Source: Piper betle (taxonomy: Eukaryota; Streptophyta; Magnoliopsida; Piperales; Piperaceae). From it: a DNA stretch of 64,000 nt. The notes under the pieces were generated by a model, which made no database searches, was not told the DNA's origin, and saw nothing but the letters and a program-made list of their open reading frames with translations. Shown here in pieces: positions 48,001 to 60,993 of this stretch; position 1 is the stretch's first letter; each line of letters opens with the position of its first letter. Location: assembly GCA_033002965.1 (NCBI GenBank), contig JAURVB010014474.1, forward strand, positions 310,001-374,000, in the 5' to 3' direction. A program made the translations under genes and the position numbers.

Positions 48001-51000
48001 CTGCTATGAAGAAGATAATTGCTTTGTTTTTCACTTTGACTCTTTATTTTACTTAGAAAAAAATAAAGTAAGTGGTCACCATCAACAAGATTTTAGACCA
48101 ACCTCCAAAAAGATTGAAGATAGCTCTTCTCTGTCAAGACTACTAGTCATATCAGCACTATCAGAATTTGGCGTTATGAACTTCTCCACCAACAGATCCA
48201 AATAATCTATTCGCTTTGTAGCCATCTGAATCGACTCCAAGTGAATCACAGCCTGCAAAAAATAAAAATAAAAAATAAAAAAAGGAGAAAATACCAGCAA
48301 AAGTAGGCAGAAGGATATAATAAATGTGCAGTACTATTCAAATACTATTGCAATCACAGTTGACAGGTTAACAAACCTCAAGTAGATGTTTTGACGGAGA
48401 GACATGCTCAAGAGCTCTATCTAAAATCTCTTTAGCCTTATCAACATTTCCAGCAACCTAATATATACATCAGACAATGAGAATACCACACAAAATGCGA
48501 CACATTCAATAGCAATTTGGGAACAATCTTTACCATATGGTGCTGATATGTACACAAGCTCATACATCCTTATCAATGGAATAAAGCTCATACATTCAAT
48601 AGCTAAAGTTAGTTGTAAGTAAAAGTAAGATAAAATCAAGACAATCCCTGGCCTCAATTATTAGGAATCGGGCAGAAGAACCTAGACCAACTTATGCACA
48701 ATCCTATCAATTACCTTTGTCTGAAACATGTTTTTAACAACAGATCAGCATCTATTAACCAATTCATTGCTTACCAAAAGAAGGAACCTTGAATACTGGA
48801 GGTATAAGATAGGTAGCATTTGGGATTGATCTTTTTGTCGTTCAGTGGCTATAGCTTCCTCAAATACGTTGTAAGCTGTTTCAGCATTCCCCTGGAGAAA
48901 TGAGAAGGCATCAATGTGCAGGAACATATAAAACAACTTAAAAATCATTGAGCCAAGACCTCCAATTTTGTGAATAATCAAATTAAAACTCTTCCGATAA
49001 TGGAATTGTGTAACAAATGCACAAAAAAAGTTATGATGTCCTCACGAAAGAAAACTGAAATGATTCAGTCTATAAAAGCAGCCCCACTTTAGACCAGCAG
49101 TACTATGTTTGATCTCAAACGAAGAAGTGATTTCTCCATTTTATACGTATAATGAGCCACTTACAAGAAAAGAGAAGTCAACGCTAGATAGTTGAGGTTA
49201 GCGAAGCCTGTCTAGTCAAACTCCTCAACCACCTTCTCCCCAATTATTAGACTATTACTACTAAAAATTTGATTACACATGCCATACAAACATGCAAGAA
49301 ACCCACGACCTTCTTTTTATATTTCATGCATGTTTATAAGAGAAACACCTATCTGCCCAAAAGACACAAAGCAGAAGTAAGGTCTACATTTTGAAGGCCG
49401 TATCTACTTTTTGCCTTGTTATCACATCCAGTACTCGGTTCCATATGAGCAATATACCTAATCCCATATGAGCATTATTTCAGATCAGAAAAAGTATTCA
49501 ACAACCAAAATTAATCTTTCAGGATCAAATCAAAACAAATATGTCAACAGGTGAAGAGCCCAAATTTTTTCAGTCAAATCACCAAATTAACCAGGCAGTT
49601 TGATAAGTACGATGAAATCATTATCGGCAATAGAAAATAAACAAATTTACCAGACGATACTCCATATTTGTATGCTTTATAATGGCTTCCAGCAAATTCA
49701 GTGAAAGTTCTTTGTATATAAGATGGTATTCAGCACGAGCCCCAGAAATATCTCCCATTTGTTCCTTGAATCTAGCAGCAAAAAGGTGAATCTCTGGTTG
49801 CCTCTGCCAATATACAATTCTGGTAAGATTGAGAATACTAACATAGATAGTCGTAGTTTGCAACGAAAGGATTACGACCCAACCAAACTCATTGTATAAA
49901 TTTAGTGTGCTTCAACCAGGTCAGAGTAATGTACTCCCATCCGCAGAACTGAAAATATGTAATAGTTAACATTCTTAGCCACAAGAGAGTAACTAATGGA
50001 CACAGATGATAATAAGGAAACTTGGCCAAGAGTGAGAAAAGGATAGGTTGAAATTTTGCACTGAGCCAAACAGTGTATCTCTACAAAGGCTTTATCAATT
50101 TCATAAAACCAACAAGATGACTGCTGCACTACAGCCTTCTTGTCTATTCATTTTTGTCAGACAGATTTACACTTGTCCTCACCTATTGGTTACCTCATCT
50201 CAACTCACGCCCACCCAGGTAAGCTTTTCATTGCATTTGCATTTTGGAAAGGTTAATACTATGAGGAAGAAAATCAGACAAAAAAAGAGGGCAGGATGGT
50301 AGCTTTAGTACAAGAAATAATTACACTCAGGTAGGTACACTGTGGGGCCCTAAGAAAATAAAACCAAGAGCTGGACAATTCTGCAATTACTCATTTTGGA
50401 TTGAGTTTAAGAATATAACCAGAGGAGGAGAGATAACATAAGTGGACTGCACACTACATTACAACTTAGCACACACCAGCTTAAACCTTAACAGCAGCAG
50501 CATCATTCCGGAAAAGGATAAGCCAGAAAACAAATTACCTTCACAAAAACTTGAGTAGCTCGCAAAAGAGCATTTGTTGCAAGATCTATGCTTCTACTGA
50601 CCTCCATGAAAAAGTACATACCTTATCCAGTACTCTGGATAATTGGCACATGAAATCAGGCATCTTTCATACAACTTGACAACCTACAAAAAATTGCACT
50701 GCGTGTGTAAAATGAGACTTATATCTCTGATAAGAAGAGATTTAAAACTCATCATAAGTAAAAGCAAAAAAGGACTTTTAACACATAGAGGAAGAGAACC
50801 ATTGATAAACGACAACTCCACATTTACTTCCATAATAACACATAATATGCCGTAAAACACATGAATAACTAGTAAAATACTGATTTTCAAGGTGAAAAGC
50901 GTGGAAGATACCAGATAACTATCCATGGAACAATTTAATAAGCATAAAACAAGAAGATACCAAGCATACCTTATTGAAATCCTCTACTGTCTCAATAAAG

Positions 51001-53990
51001 TCAAGATAATTATGCCAATTCTCAAGTTGGGCTTCATCAAGGGGCCTTACATGAAAATATGGCCTTCTAATAGCAGTTTCAAAGTCAATAATTTTAGAAT
51101 CAAACTCTTTAGCCTTTTTGTACATTTCTTCTCGAACTGATAAATATCTCTCCAACTTCTCTACTTCTGTCAAACCTGAGCCTAGAGGTTCAGGGGATGA
51201 TTGGTCGTCAGCATTATGGTTTTCCTCATTGCTGCCTTCTCTTCCAATTGTATCCTCACTTATAGTACTAACCATTGCAGCAGCATCTTCAACACTGAGA
51301 ATTTCTGAGAGGGGCATATGTGCTGCCAGCTCTTTAAAGCTGTTATAAAAAGAAAGAATAGTCAAAATGAAACAAACAATTAAATAATAGAAGTAATACA
51401 GAACCGAATTTGATAGAAGGAAAAACTGAAAGCTTCTTTGGACCTGTTATAATAGCGATCCAACTGCTGAATAGGATACTCCAGTATCCTAGTGTAAATC
51501 AAAGCAAGTTGACTCCATTGCTGATGGGAGTATTCATACTCTATGAATTTGTCCCAGAGAGGAGCTGATAAATAATCTGTTCCAACATAGGCTAATCCTC
51601 GCTCAAAGAGTCTGAAGAGCAACAAAGACAATTTATTGGATCACACACAAAAAATGCACAATATATTCATATTCCTGAAACCAACCACAAAGTCGACAAT
51701 TGATCCCAACAAATTGAACAGCAAATATGCACTTGCAAAGTTAACCCAATGCACATGTGTTACCTTTCCTGAACAAAATCATACTGTTATGTCCGAGAAG
51801 TATGGGAGCAGAGCATAGAGGCAATCTTAGCCTTTTAACTGAATGAGAGGAACCTTCCCAGCGGCATATTGAACAAAGTTGCACCATGGCCTCAAGAATA
51901 GTCAAAGATAAAGGATAGCGGTAACACGTGCAAAATTACAAGACAACTACTAGAAAATATCAAATCCTAAAAGAAAAGAAACAAAAAAAACCCCGAAACC
52001 TAACAGGAGCAAAATCAAAGCCTTCAGCACAAAGATATATAGTATTTTTAAGTTGCATTTTCTCAGCAATCGTTTTCCGCCATAATCAGAGGTGCCACTG
52101 TTGCAGGCATACCAAAAAAGGGTTAGAAAGAAGCAAAAGATGTTTGCATTAACAAAATATTACCATAACAAGAAAAAAACCAACCAATTGGCAAAATCAT
52201 CTCACAAAGAACTATCACCAAGAAAAAAAATCCCATTACCTTCTAATAATGTCAGGATCATCATATGCTCCTATAGCGAACCCACAATAGTGCAGCCAAA
52301 TGTCAACAGAATAGGTCACAGCTAGGACTGCCCGTTCATAAACTTCCACAACTTTGTCAACTGCACCAAAGTGAGCTTCATGGTCTGCATATTTTTTCCA
52401 GTACCCATAACATAAGGGAAATTCTTCCAGAAATGCATCATATACTCTTCGTATTTTTTCAATGTCCTGAAAAAATATATATAATATAAATTGGCAACGA
52501 ACTGTATCACAGATGTCAAAGAAAGAATCCACAGTCCATTTAATCAACAAATACATACACTAAACCCGGAGCACAAAGGCTTCCGCAAGAGCAGGGCCCA
52601 CAGAGGCCAGACCACTTACACCAGAAAAAGTACGAAGAAAAATATATTAGCTTGAATGCCCTGTGTATCTTTAGCAAAGTTCAAATAGAAGGTCAAATGA
52701 AATGTTCATACTGGAGTAAACAACAACAGATTCAATTATCACTAGGAAGAGAAATAGTCATGCCCACTAAAACTTCAGGAGATCAAACCCCAGAGTAATT
52801 GAGCCACTGTTTAGTAGATATACCAATTCATAAGTGTTAGCTTTATGTATGAGGTAATAATTAGAGGCCAAAATGTATCACTAGTGTCTATGGCCCTATG
52901 CAGACAGCACAATAAGGTGGAACTTACACCAATGGGTAGATGGCATATATTTAGTATAAAAATTTGGACCAAATTAGACTCCAAAAAAACAACTGCTGAG
53001 GCTAAAGTGATTGACAAATTGCATTGAGTTGAAAATGCATAGTCCAACTTATTTAAATGATCCTCTTTTCATCCAAAATGGTCCCCATATAATGAGGCAT
53101 TCTAAGTGGGGACCAGATCTCGCATGGACGCTTAAAATTAGAACTGCATAGATAGTCCTAGGTGGAGACTAAATCCCATGTGTACACTTATTAACTTAAA
53201 CTGCATAGACAGCTACTACGAAATCTCGACATTAAGTAACCAGTAACCCATCCACCTACTTAGAAAAAGAAAAGAGGAAAAAAAAAGCATGCTGGCAGAC
53301 ACATAAAGAAGATTAATATCAGATCATGCATGAAAGGAACAATACATATAACCAGATAAGAGGATAAGCATACAACACAATCCCATCTGTTATTTTCAGA
53401 GTTTCCAAACCCATGACATAATCAGTGGACAGTTTTCCATTTATCAGAACAACGTTGTCAATAGCCTTACAAATCAGCAGAACAACTGCAGGCCTGCATG
53501 CTATCAGTTAATATTACTAAATTTATATCTAGGCTACCAGTAAGCTTAAACAGAAAAGAAACTGGCTACTTCACATATGTTTGCGCTAAAAATTATGTTT
53601 TGCAAACTAATATTTTTAGAAAAGAAGACCTATATTTTTACATACCAAAGTGCAAAAAAAAAAAAAAAAAAAGGAACACACAGATGTGGTGTGTTAAAGA
53701 ACTCGTGCTTGCTATGCAAGGAATAATAAAGGAGAAACGACACCAGCACTTAAACGTGGATGTCAACATATTTTCACATTAAAGAGGGTAGTGGAAATGT
53801 TAAGAGATTGTTATACCTCTGCAACTCTTTCAGCCTCCTGAATGAGGGCAGTCCATGAATTGAAATCTGAACCATTTGATCTCACCCATGCTCCACAATC
53901 TATCTTCATCTGTGGAGTTAGCTATGTAAGATTTTAAATAAATAACAAAGAAATTACCTGGCCAACTACGTTGAGACGCAATAAAAATAA

Positions 53991-54026
<36 letters not shown>

Positions 54027-55324
54027 TTCCCAAAAGCATGGACTTGTGAAAAAGTTTAAAATTGGCTCTTGGTACAGCAGAATTTTATCTACGGGACACT
54101 AATGCAATGTTTAGGCCTTTTTTGACTCCAACCCTCATCCTTAATCCAATTGGCAACGTATTAGATCATGCACCATGATTAATCAAGTAACAGAGCTCAA
54201 GCATTGGTGAATTTTGCGAGCATTGGTGTATATTTATGATCGGCTTCCTTTGTGAGTTTGAAGGGTAAATTTATTGAAAAGTGATAAGGTCAACTAAGTT
54301 GCATGAATCAGAATGTTCAAACACTACAGAAGAAATAGCATATAAATAAGATGGGGGAAACAGAGATGTGAATGTTGAGATATATGCCAATTAGATTATA
54401 ATCAATTGGATGCCCATGTTGTTATAAAAGAGCAATTCGGAATGACACCAACTAAGTATAAACTTCGTGAGTCCTTTCAGATTATATAGATGTGAACAAA
54501 CAGTCTAAAGTGTGGTTATGAAGAGATTTGGCTAGCAATTTTGTAATGCACAACATAAGGAAAGAAGAAGAAGGCTAAAAAACTTGGATTAAAATTGTCG
54601 AAAAGAATATGGACATTTATGACTTTAGCTTTAACATTGTCCAAGATCGAGCAGAGTGGCATAATAGGATCCATGTCCTAGACCCAATTTTTTGCAATAA
54701 GTAGAAAATGAGGCGATGATAATTGCAATATTAGTATAGTATTTTAAGCTACAGGTATATTTTACCTAGTACGCATCACTAAACAAAAGAGCATACATCA
54801 TTTTCAAACAACATAGTGTCAGACTAACAACACATTTATAGAAGCATCGTATTAAATGTATATTTTGGTAAAGTAAATGTCCAATTGCAGTCTCAATGAA
54901 AGAACAACTCACATGGAACATTAAAGAGAAATTTTACATAAACTTAATGCCAATGATAAGATTTGATCAGTTTTCTCAGGCCAATTATTACATTAAAAGG
55001 AAAAGAATCGTTTATAGGATATCTCATATAAAGTTGAACTGTTGTAGCAGAATTACCAGAGCTATTGCTTTGTGCCTCAGCAGAAATGCTTCCATTTTCA
55101 GTGGTGACAGGCATTGATTCTGAAACGGGCATTCCATGGTTGGCTTGGTGGTCAACAGAAATAGATGCCTCCTGCTCATTGCTAGAACCTTGCATAGCTG
55201 ATTCTGAACCAAAAGAGCTCTTATCCCCCAAACTAGATGCATCTGGCACAAAATAAGTGGCAGTGGTGGCCGCCGCATCTACACCGACGGTGGCATCAGC
55301 AGCAACAGCTTCGCTTTCTGCCAT
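45089..55324 (-). CDS. PRP39: Pre-mRNA-processing factor 39 (PRP39), HAT-repeat U1 snRNP protein
   Basis: Nuclear splicing factor that helps U1 snRNP at 5' splice sites. Thirteen exons: 55057-55324, 53817-53909, 52240-52466, 51444-51611, 50970-51339, 50539-50683, 49651-49803, 48775-48891, 48377-48457, 48103-48252, 46137-46424, 45737-45844, 45089-45190. About 755 residues. Seen: acidic, Ser-rich N-terminus ([14 protein letters not shown]); HAT repeats with [38 protein letters not shown] and [11 protein letters not shown]; and a Pro/Gln/Tyr-rich tail ending QASYYGY. Exons 2 and 6 are each one base longer than their phases allow: an extra G at 53885-53887 (WSM|VRSN) and an extra T at 50609-50613 (YVL|FMEV). 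Elsewhere the frame is clean, so the gene is probably intact in the plant. A hAT-like element lies in intron 10 (46425-48102). Confidence 0.92.
46644..47509 (-). mobile_element. Non-autonomous hAT-like element carrying a tRNA-Phe-like module
   Basis: Reverse-oriented relative of 3192-3817: its right end, reversed, reads TAGGGCTATTAATTGAGC, against TACGGCTGTTAATTGAGC there. The left end TAAGGCAGTTAG is more decayed. Candidate target duplication GTTGTATA (46636-46643) / GTTATACA (47510-47517) matches 6 of 8. Arms are rich in TCGAGTCGAG-type repeats; the middle contains a TA run and the tRNA-like sequence. Located in a PRP39 intron. Confidence 0.8.
46928..47001 (-). other. tRNA-Phe(GAA)-like pseudogene inside the hAT-like element
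   Basis: The 74-base minus-strand sequence follows plant tRNA-Phe along its length. D-arm/A box: GATAACTCAGTTGGGAGAG (tRNA: GATAGCTCAGTTGGGAGAG). Variable loop: TTGAAGGTC. T-arm/B box: ATGTGTTTAATCCACAC (tRNA: GCGTGTTCGATCCACGC). The anticodon arm is degraded and one base longer, and the GAA anticodon is not recognisable, so this is not a working tRNA. The first acceptor-stem bases are also changed. Confidence 0.75.
53987..54026. repeat. AAT trinucleotide microsatellite in PRP39 intron 1
   Basis: About a dozen AAT units in a row; a chance poly-tyrosine frame arises on the minus strand. Confidence 0.9.
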
Positions 55325-56580
55325 TCTGAAATAATAATCAACAAATAAGCTCAAAACATACAAACCACTGAAAAAAAAATTAAGCAAGTCACATCCTCTA
55401 CAACAAACAAACACAACGCAAGCATGATGAGAAAGTACAGAAACGAACCAACCAATATATTATTTACCCAAATAAACTAAAGAAGAATGGAAAAGTGACT
55501 GCATCCACTCCTTAAAACGTATGTTGCCTCCGAATCCAACCAAGAACTCCTCAAGAACAACAACAACCAATTCGGTTACTCTCCTCAAAATCCAATTAAG
55601 AATTTACCCTTCAACCACACAAACATACCAAAAATTGGAACAAAACTGTGTTTCACCGCTACAACACTCCCATCTAGCAGCAACCACATCCCACACCACC
55701 ACAAACGCAACCTTGTCCGACAAAACCTAATCATAACAAGGGGAAAAGGAAAAAAAAAACTCGATTCTGACAATTTACCAAACTAAAATAAAAAATCTAA
55801 GATTAAGGGCATCAGTCTGATAAACATGAATGGATGAGGAATCGAAAATACTTGGACGGGGAAGAGGGAGCTTGAGGGAAATGAGAGTAATGGCGTCGGG
55901 CGTAGAAACCCTCTTCCCGAAACTTCTACGTCTTGCCAAAGAGAGCGAAAATCACAGTCTTTTGATTTGTTTGGATATTTGTTTTCAAAATCCCCCTTTT
56001 TTCTTTATAATTATATATTTTTTGTGCTGGTTATATAAGTGTTTTTTTTAATTTATTGAACATTTATATAATTTTTTACATATTAAAATTTCATTATGGA
56101 GTTAACTTAAAATATGAATAGAATCATTCATTTTATTTTCTTAGAGAATAAAAAATTAATTTTCTTAAAAAATTATTCAAGTTATCTTGTTTATAGTTTT
56201 ATATACTTAACAAATATTAATGTTACCAATGTTTGAGCAACGAGTGAGTTGTTGCTAAAGATACTTTGTGATTAATTATGTTTTTTTATTAAAAATTATT
56301 GTATTTTTTATATGAATTGTTTTAAATTATAATATTTATTCTTTTTTTTTCTCAGAAGTAATGCTTCAAATTAATTGATTTAATTTATTACATTTCATAG
56401 TACAGATATTTTCATAATATTTTAAATTTATAATTCAATTAATTTTTTTTTAAAAAAAACATGGAGACTTAACCCCTATTTACCCACTTTTACACGTGAA
56501 GCTCTTACGCTATAGGCATTCTTCTTATTAGCTCCAAAAATCAATGAGAAAATCAAAGAGTAAATAAATTGTGCAAGATT
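55325..56580. other. 5' flank of PRP39 and spacer
   Basis: Probably holds the PRP39 promoter and leader; no clear TATA box was chosen and no other gene is seen. Confidence 0.4.
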
Positions 56581-56639
56581 GAGAATTGAAAGTTTCTAAT
56601 ATGAAATTCCAGTTAACGCAAGCAGCACATAGGAGAGTT

Positions 56640-57270
56640 GGTATATATATACCCCCTCCCCCGCTACTTCCCCCCACACCGCCCCCGCCCGTAGCCATTG
56701 CTCCCACCACCCGCCCCCCCCTTGGCTTCCTGTCACTCCCACCCCTTCTTGCTGCTCCCCCTACCCCGCCCGCAGTCGCCGTTCCCCCCACCCGCAGTCA
56801 TTGCCCCGCCACCTGTTTCGCCCCCACCCCGCACCGTCTCCCCTAGTTGCCCGTCTCCCCCCCCCCCCCCCGCCCAGTTTTGCCCGCACGACTCGCTTCT
56901 GACTCGAATCAATATTACGAAATAGACATATTATTCGATTTATAACTTGAATAATATTAACTCGAGTCAGAAACGAGTCAAGTTTTTATTATAAAATTAC
57001 CATTGTTTCGTTTTTCTCACCAACCCTGTTTCCTCCCCCACTAACGGATACCTCTATTTTTTCTCTGCTACAACTGTTGGCGACCTTGCCGCCACTGTCA
57101 ACTGCATCATCGCCAGCGTCACCTGCACCACTACGCAGGGAGGGGGGAAAGAGCGGTCTAGGCTGAAGTAGAGAAGTAGATGATTAGAGAGAAGTAAACA
57201 ATTGGTTGTCATGGCCGCAGGACCTCGAGCCAGTAACAGCCATAGCCATGGGGCTACCCTCATCCCCACC
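56640..57270. repeat. C-rich repeat fragment, possibly related to the 2.95-kb LTR family
   Basis: A C-rich block (56650-56880, with a 14-C run near 56860) is followed by CGAGTCAGAAACGAGTCAAG, resembling CGAGCCGGAGACGAGTCAAG of the inner solo LTR near 36860. No termini found. Confidence 0.4.
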
Positions 57271-59202
57271 CTCATCCCTTAATTTTTTTAGATATATTGA
57301 TTTCAATATTTAATCTCTTTAATAATAGTGAATATTTTCAAAATTCTGTAAGACAATTATTATTAAATATAATTGCTTTTTTAGAGTGTGTTTTCATTAT
57401 ACCAATTATTTACTTGTTATCAAGGATTTATTAATTATTTATTGTTAATTGTTTTTACAATTTACATAAGTAGTACTATTTTTATTTTTTAAAATTAATT
57501 TTTAGTAGAATATTTTATTTTGTCTAAAAAAATGTCAGAGATTATTAAAAAAATATAATAAACTATGTAAATAGACAAAATTCAGGTAGACCCTAAATGA
57601 TAGATGATTATGTTTAAATTTAAATAAATTATAATTAATTATTTAAAGTTATATTGTATTTTAATGTTTATTATATATTTCATTATTTATAATTAATAAT
57701 AAAAAATACATAACATAACTCGTTATATTTTCTCATTTAAAAAAATAAATTTATTTTATTAAAATAATAATATTTTATTAGACAATCACATTTCTTCTTA
57801 CTCAATCTCTTTTTATAATAATGACTTAAATTTTTTTTTGACATCTGGCTAGACAATGCATATTATCCAGCTCATATTGTATCTGATTATGAACAAAATA
57901 TTTACCCTTCTAAATGGGAAGATTTTTCCCTGTCTATTAAAAAAATCTCACTTTTATATTTAGATTTTCAATTCTCAATATTTTAATTTTCTGATAGGGT
58001 GTTTGGCCAAAAATCATGTTCTGTTAAGTCTTGATATAGACAACTTTAGATAGGCTTTGTTTTTGAGGTAAGCACTTTTGATATGTTTATTTTAAGACAA
58101 GCAATTTTGATGTTTCGCGGACTAACATTGACAAAAAGGAAAAGGAAGTGTAAGTACCATTGTGTCCAGGTCGCTATATGTCATTGTCTATAATTAGTTA
58201 ATTACGTAATCATATTTCGGCGAAAAAAGTCACGATTTGGGGGAGGATGGGACAAAGGGGCGGCTTACGAGGTCCCTTAAAAGAGAGCGAGGGCTAATTT
58301 AAATAATAAAAATTAATTTATTTTTTATTTAAATTAATAATAATAAAATAAATTTTAAAAATATATACTTTACTATAATATAATATAACTAATAATAATC
58401 TATTAACATATTTTAAAATGATATGGGGACACGATAAAGGATATCAATGACTAATTTTTACCAATTTAAATAAATTTATTTTTGTCTAATTTTTAACAAA
58501 TAAGTCCGATTAAATAATTTTTTAAAATCTAATTCAACGTTTAATTTTGATTTTTGTGACTATAATCATTAGTCTTTAATTAGTTAATTATGTAATCATA
58601 TTTAGCCATAAAAAGTCACATATTCGGAGGACATAGCTTCCTTAAAATGCATTGAAATTTTATTTGTAAAAAAAAAATCTTCGTTCAAGTATACATAATT
58701 TTCCAGTGAACAATACATCTGCATGAACTCCACAAACTACTTTTAAATTGACAATTAAAATAGAGGAATTAATCCAAAGGAGACATGAGTATTCAACACC
58801 AATTGAATTGAATTTTCTATATCAATAAGAAAAAATCGTTTGATGTTTAACTCACTTTTATTAATTGTTAACTCCTATTTTTAGTAGGTTAATAATCTTT
58901 TTTAGTGATAAAATTAATAATCATGATGTTTCTGTAACAGTTATATAAAATTTCAATTAATTATCATAAGCCCAGGTCACTCCCGTAACAAATAAATTTG
59001 GGCCTCTATGACTTTTAGCCATTTCAAAATATGCATCCTAGACTTCCACCGCTACAATGAACAACGTTAGCTTCACTTTTATTCATCACCAAGAGAGAAT
59101 TATCTCATCGATTTACAAACATCTTGCTCTTTCTGCATTATTAACATCTCTCCTTTGTCAGCAGATTCATGATTGATCTGTCGAAATAAGAAGCTATGTT
59201 GA
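57271..59202. other. AT-rich spacer, no gene seen
   Basis: Contains a diverged direct repeat of about 65 bases (near 58188-58250 and 58572-58637, sharing TTAGTTAATTA and GTAATCATATTT). Confidence 0.45.
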
Positions 59203-59617
59203 TCAGACATTTGTAGACGTCATAGATCCTGCTACAACTTGCACACCCATGAAACTACGATTCCTCTGCTCAACTTCGCCTTCATCCTCTTCTTCCTCCG
59301 CTTCCCACAAGAAGCTTGCATAAGCAGCTAGAACATGACCGCAACCACAACAAAAAAAGAAAACACACTCAATACCTCTGCAAGTACACATTCAGATTCC
59401 AATCTCAATACAAAACCAACAAGATATCTTAATCACTGCCATACAAATAAACATCAAATAAGAAGAAGATGATACGCATCATTAGGAGCTGCTTGAACAG
59501 CCTGCTCAAAATGGAGCTGATGAGTTTCGCATACTGCGATAGAACTTCGCCATCACCAGGCTCTGCCAAGACCGCTCGGGAGTAGAACTCTTCGGCCTTT
59601 GGGTAATCCATTTTGAC
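59203..59617 (-). pseudogene. TPR protein, decayed 3' end (two exons)
   Basis: Exon 59476-59617 reads YPKAEEFYSRAVLAEPGDGE then VLSQYAKLI and, after a frame change, LHFEQAVQAAPND: a tetratricopeptide pair of the plant type in which each repeat ends AEPGDGEVLS or AAPNDAYVLA. A stretch of roughly ten residues is missing at the frame change. Exon 59203-59338 reads HVLAAYASFLWEAEEEEDEG and ends SMTSTNV. The acceptor before it reads CGG where CAG is expected. Earlier exons are not found up to the copia element and may lie beyond it. Two separate lesions favour a pseudogene. Confidence 0.65.
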
Positions 59618-60235
59618 CTGTGGCAAATCCAATGCCAACAAATATCAAACAAACTGAAGAAACAATCAAATTGAGAATGTTTTATATTGATTCAGATTGG
59701 GTGATCCCCTGATTAGATTTGGCTAGAAGACGGCCAAGTTCAACCAGCGGTAGCCAGGGTGACTAAATTTGGCTGTGCCATTAAAAAAGAGTTTTGATCA
59801 TTTCTCGATCTACCCATAGCCAGCCAGGTCAAGTCAGAGTGGGTTGAACTTGGCCGGTGATGACCTTTATTTCTTAAAGGCCCTGTATCAACCCTTTTAC
59901 CAATAGTAATTATTGGTTTGATGAGATATAAGGAAATTATTATTACAATTTGGAGTAGAAGTTGCAGTAGCACTTGAAATAATCAATTTTTATTAATAGC
60001 TTTTATATGTCGAGTAGATGTGTAAGCATACATGGACTACGAAAGTTGCAACTACTTGTTTAGAATGGACAACATTATTTCTGCACCTCTAAATAATCTC
60101 AAACATAATTATAACCTTGAGCATAAATCCATCATCACTATTGGGTCTTGTTGCAAAGAAAGGAAAAATTTTAGTTAAACTCTGAATCTAAAATAATTTG
60201 CCACCCGCATAAATACCCATTAATCAACTGTTAGT
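59618..60235. other. Spacer or intron of the TPR pseudogene
   Basis: No coding sequence recognised; TTAGT just left of the copia LTR (60231-60235) would be one copy of its target duplication. Confidence 0.35.
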
Positions 60236-60667
60236 TGTTGGACTTTATTAGATTTCATATCAAATCATCGAGTAAATAAACTAGATAGCGGAAGCGTACC
60301 TGAAGCCATAAGAGAAACTAGAGTCTTGACCACCTTAGGTATTGGTCTTCTGAATCTAAGAAGAGTTTTCCAAAACCTGAATTCTGGACAATGGGATACC
60401 AGAACGAAAACTGCTTATTGATTCAGGGACCATAACCTCCTTATTTATAGCTGTAGTTTCATAAATTCATTTTCACCCATCACGAAAAGAGAAATATGAA
60501 AAGGTATCTACACATTGAATTCCACACTTTTCACATTGAATTCCACACCTTAATTTATGGCCCATAACCTTTCACTTTAGTAGATCAATTTAATTTAGGC
60601 CAACCTTATATAATAACATATGACACAATTCCTGATTCACGTATATATTTATGTCCAACATCCAACA
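60236..60667 (-). repeat. 3' LTR of the copia element
   Basis: Inverted termini TGTTGG / CCAACA. The minus-strand order (ORF, polypurine tract, LTR) makes it the 3' LTR. Confidence 0.88.
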
Positions 60668-60993
60668 ATCTCCCACTTGGACTTAATATATACACGAAGA
60701 TAATTGTATAACCTTATGAGCTCCAAAACATATGCCATTATTCCAAAATAACAATCTCGTCCATTAATCAATGTCAATATAGGATCAAGGCGATTTTCGT
60801 TACATTTATCGTAACTAAACCCATCCATGGTCACATACATCAACATAATTAAATGACATAGATCAAGTATGGATGTGTAGCATGAAAATTACATGTAATT
60901 TGATCTAACATGCCTATTTTCAACTGGTCCAACCTTATGAGATCACCAAAAATACCAAAACAGAGTGAACCTTAAACCAAATACAAACTCCCA

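Noticed and set aside
55830..56051. 73-codon plus-strand frame upstream of PRP39
   Set aside because: No family match, turns into a hydrophobic AT-rich tail; probably leader or promoter sequence of PRP39.
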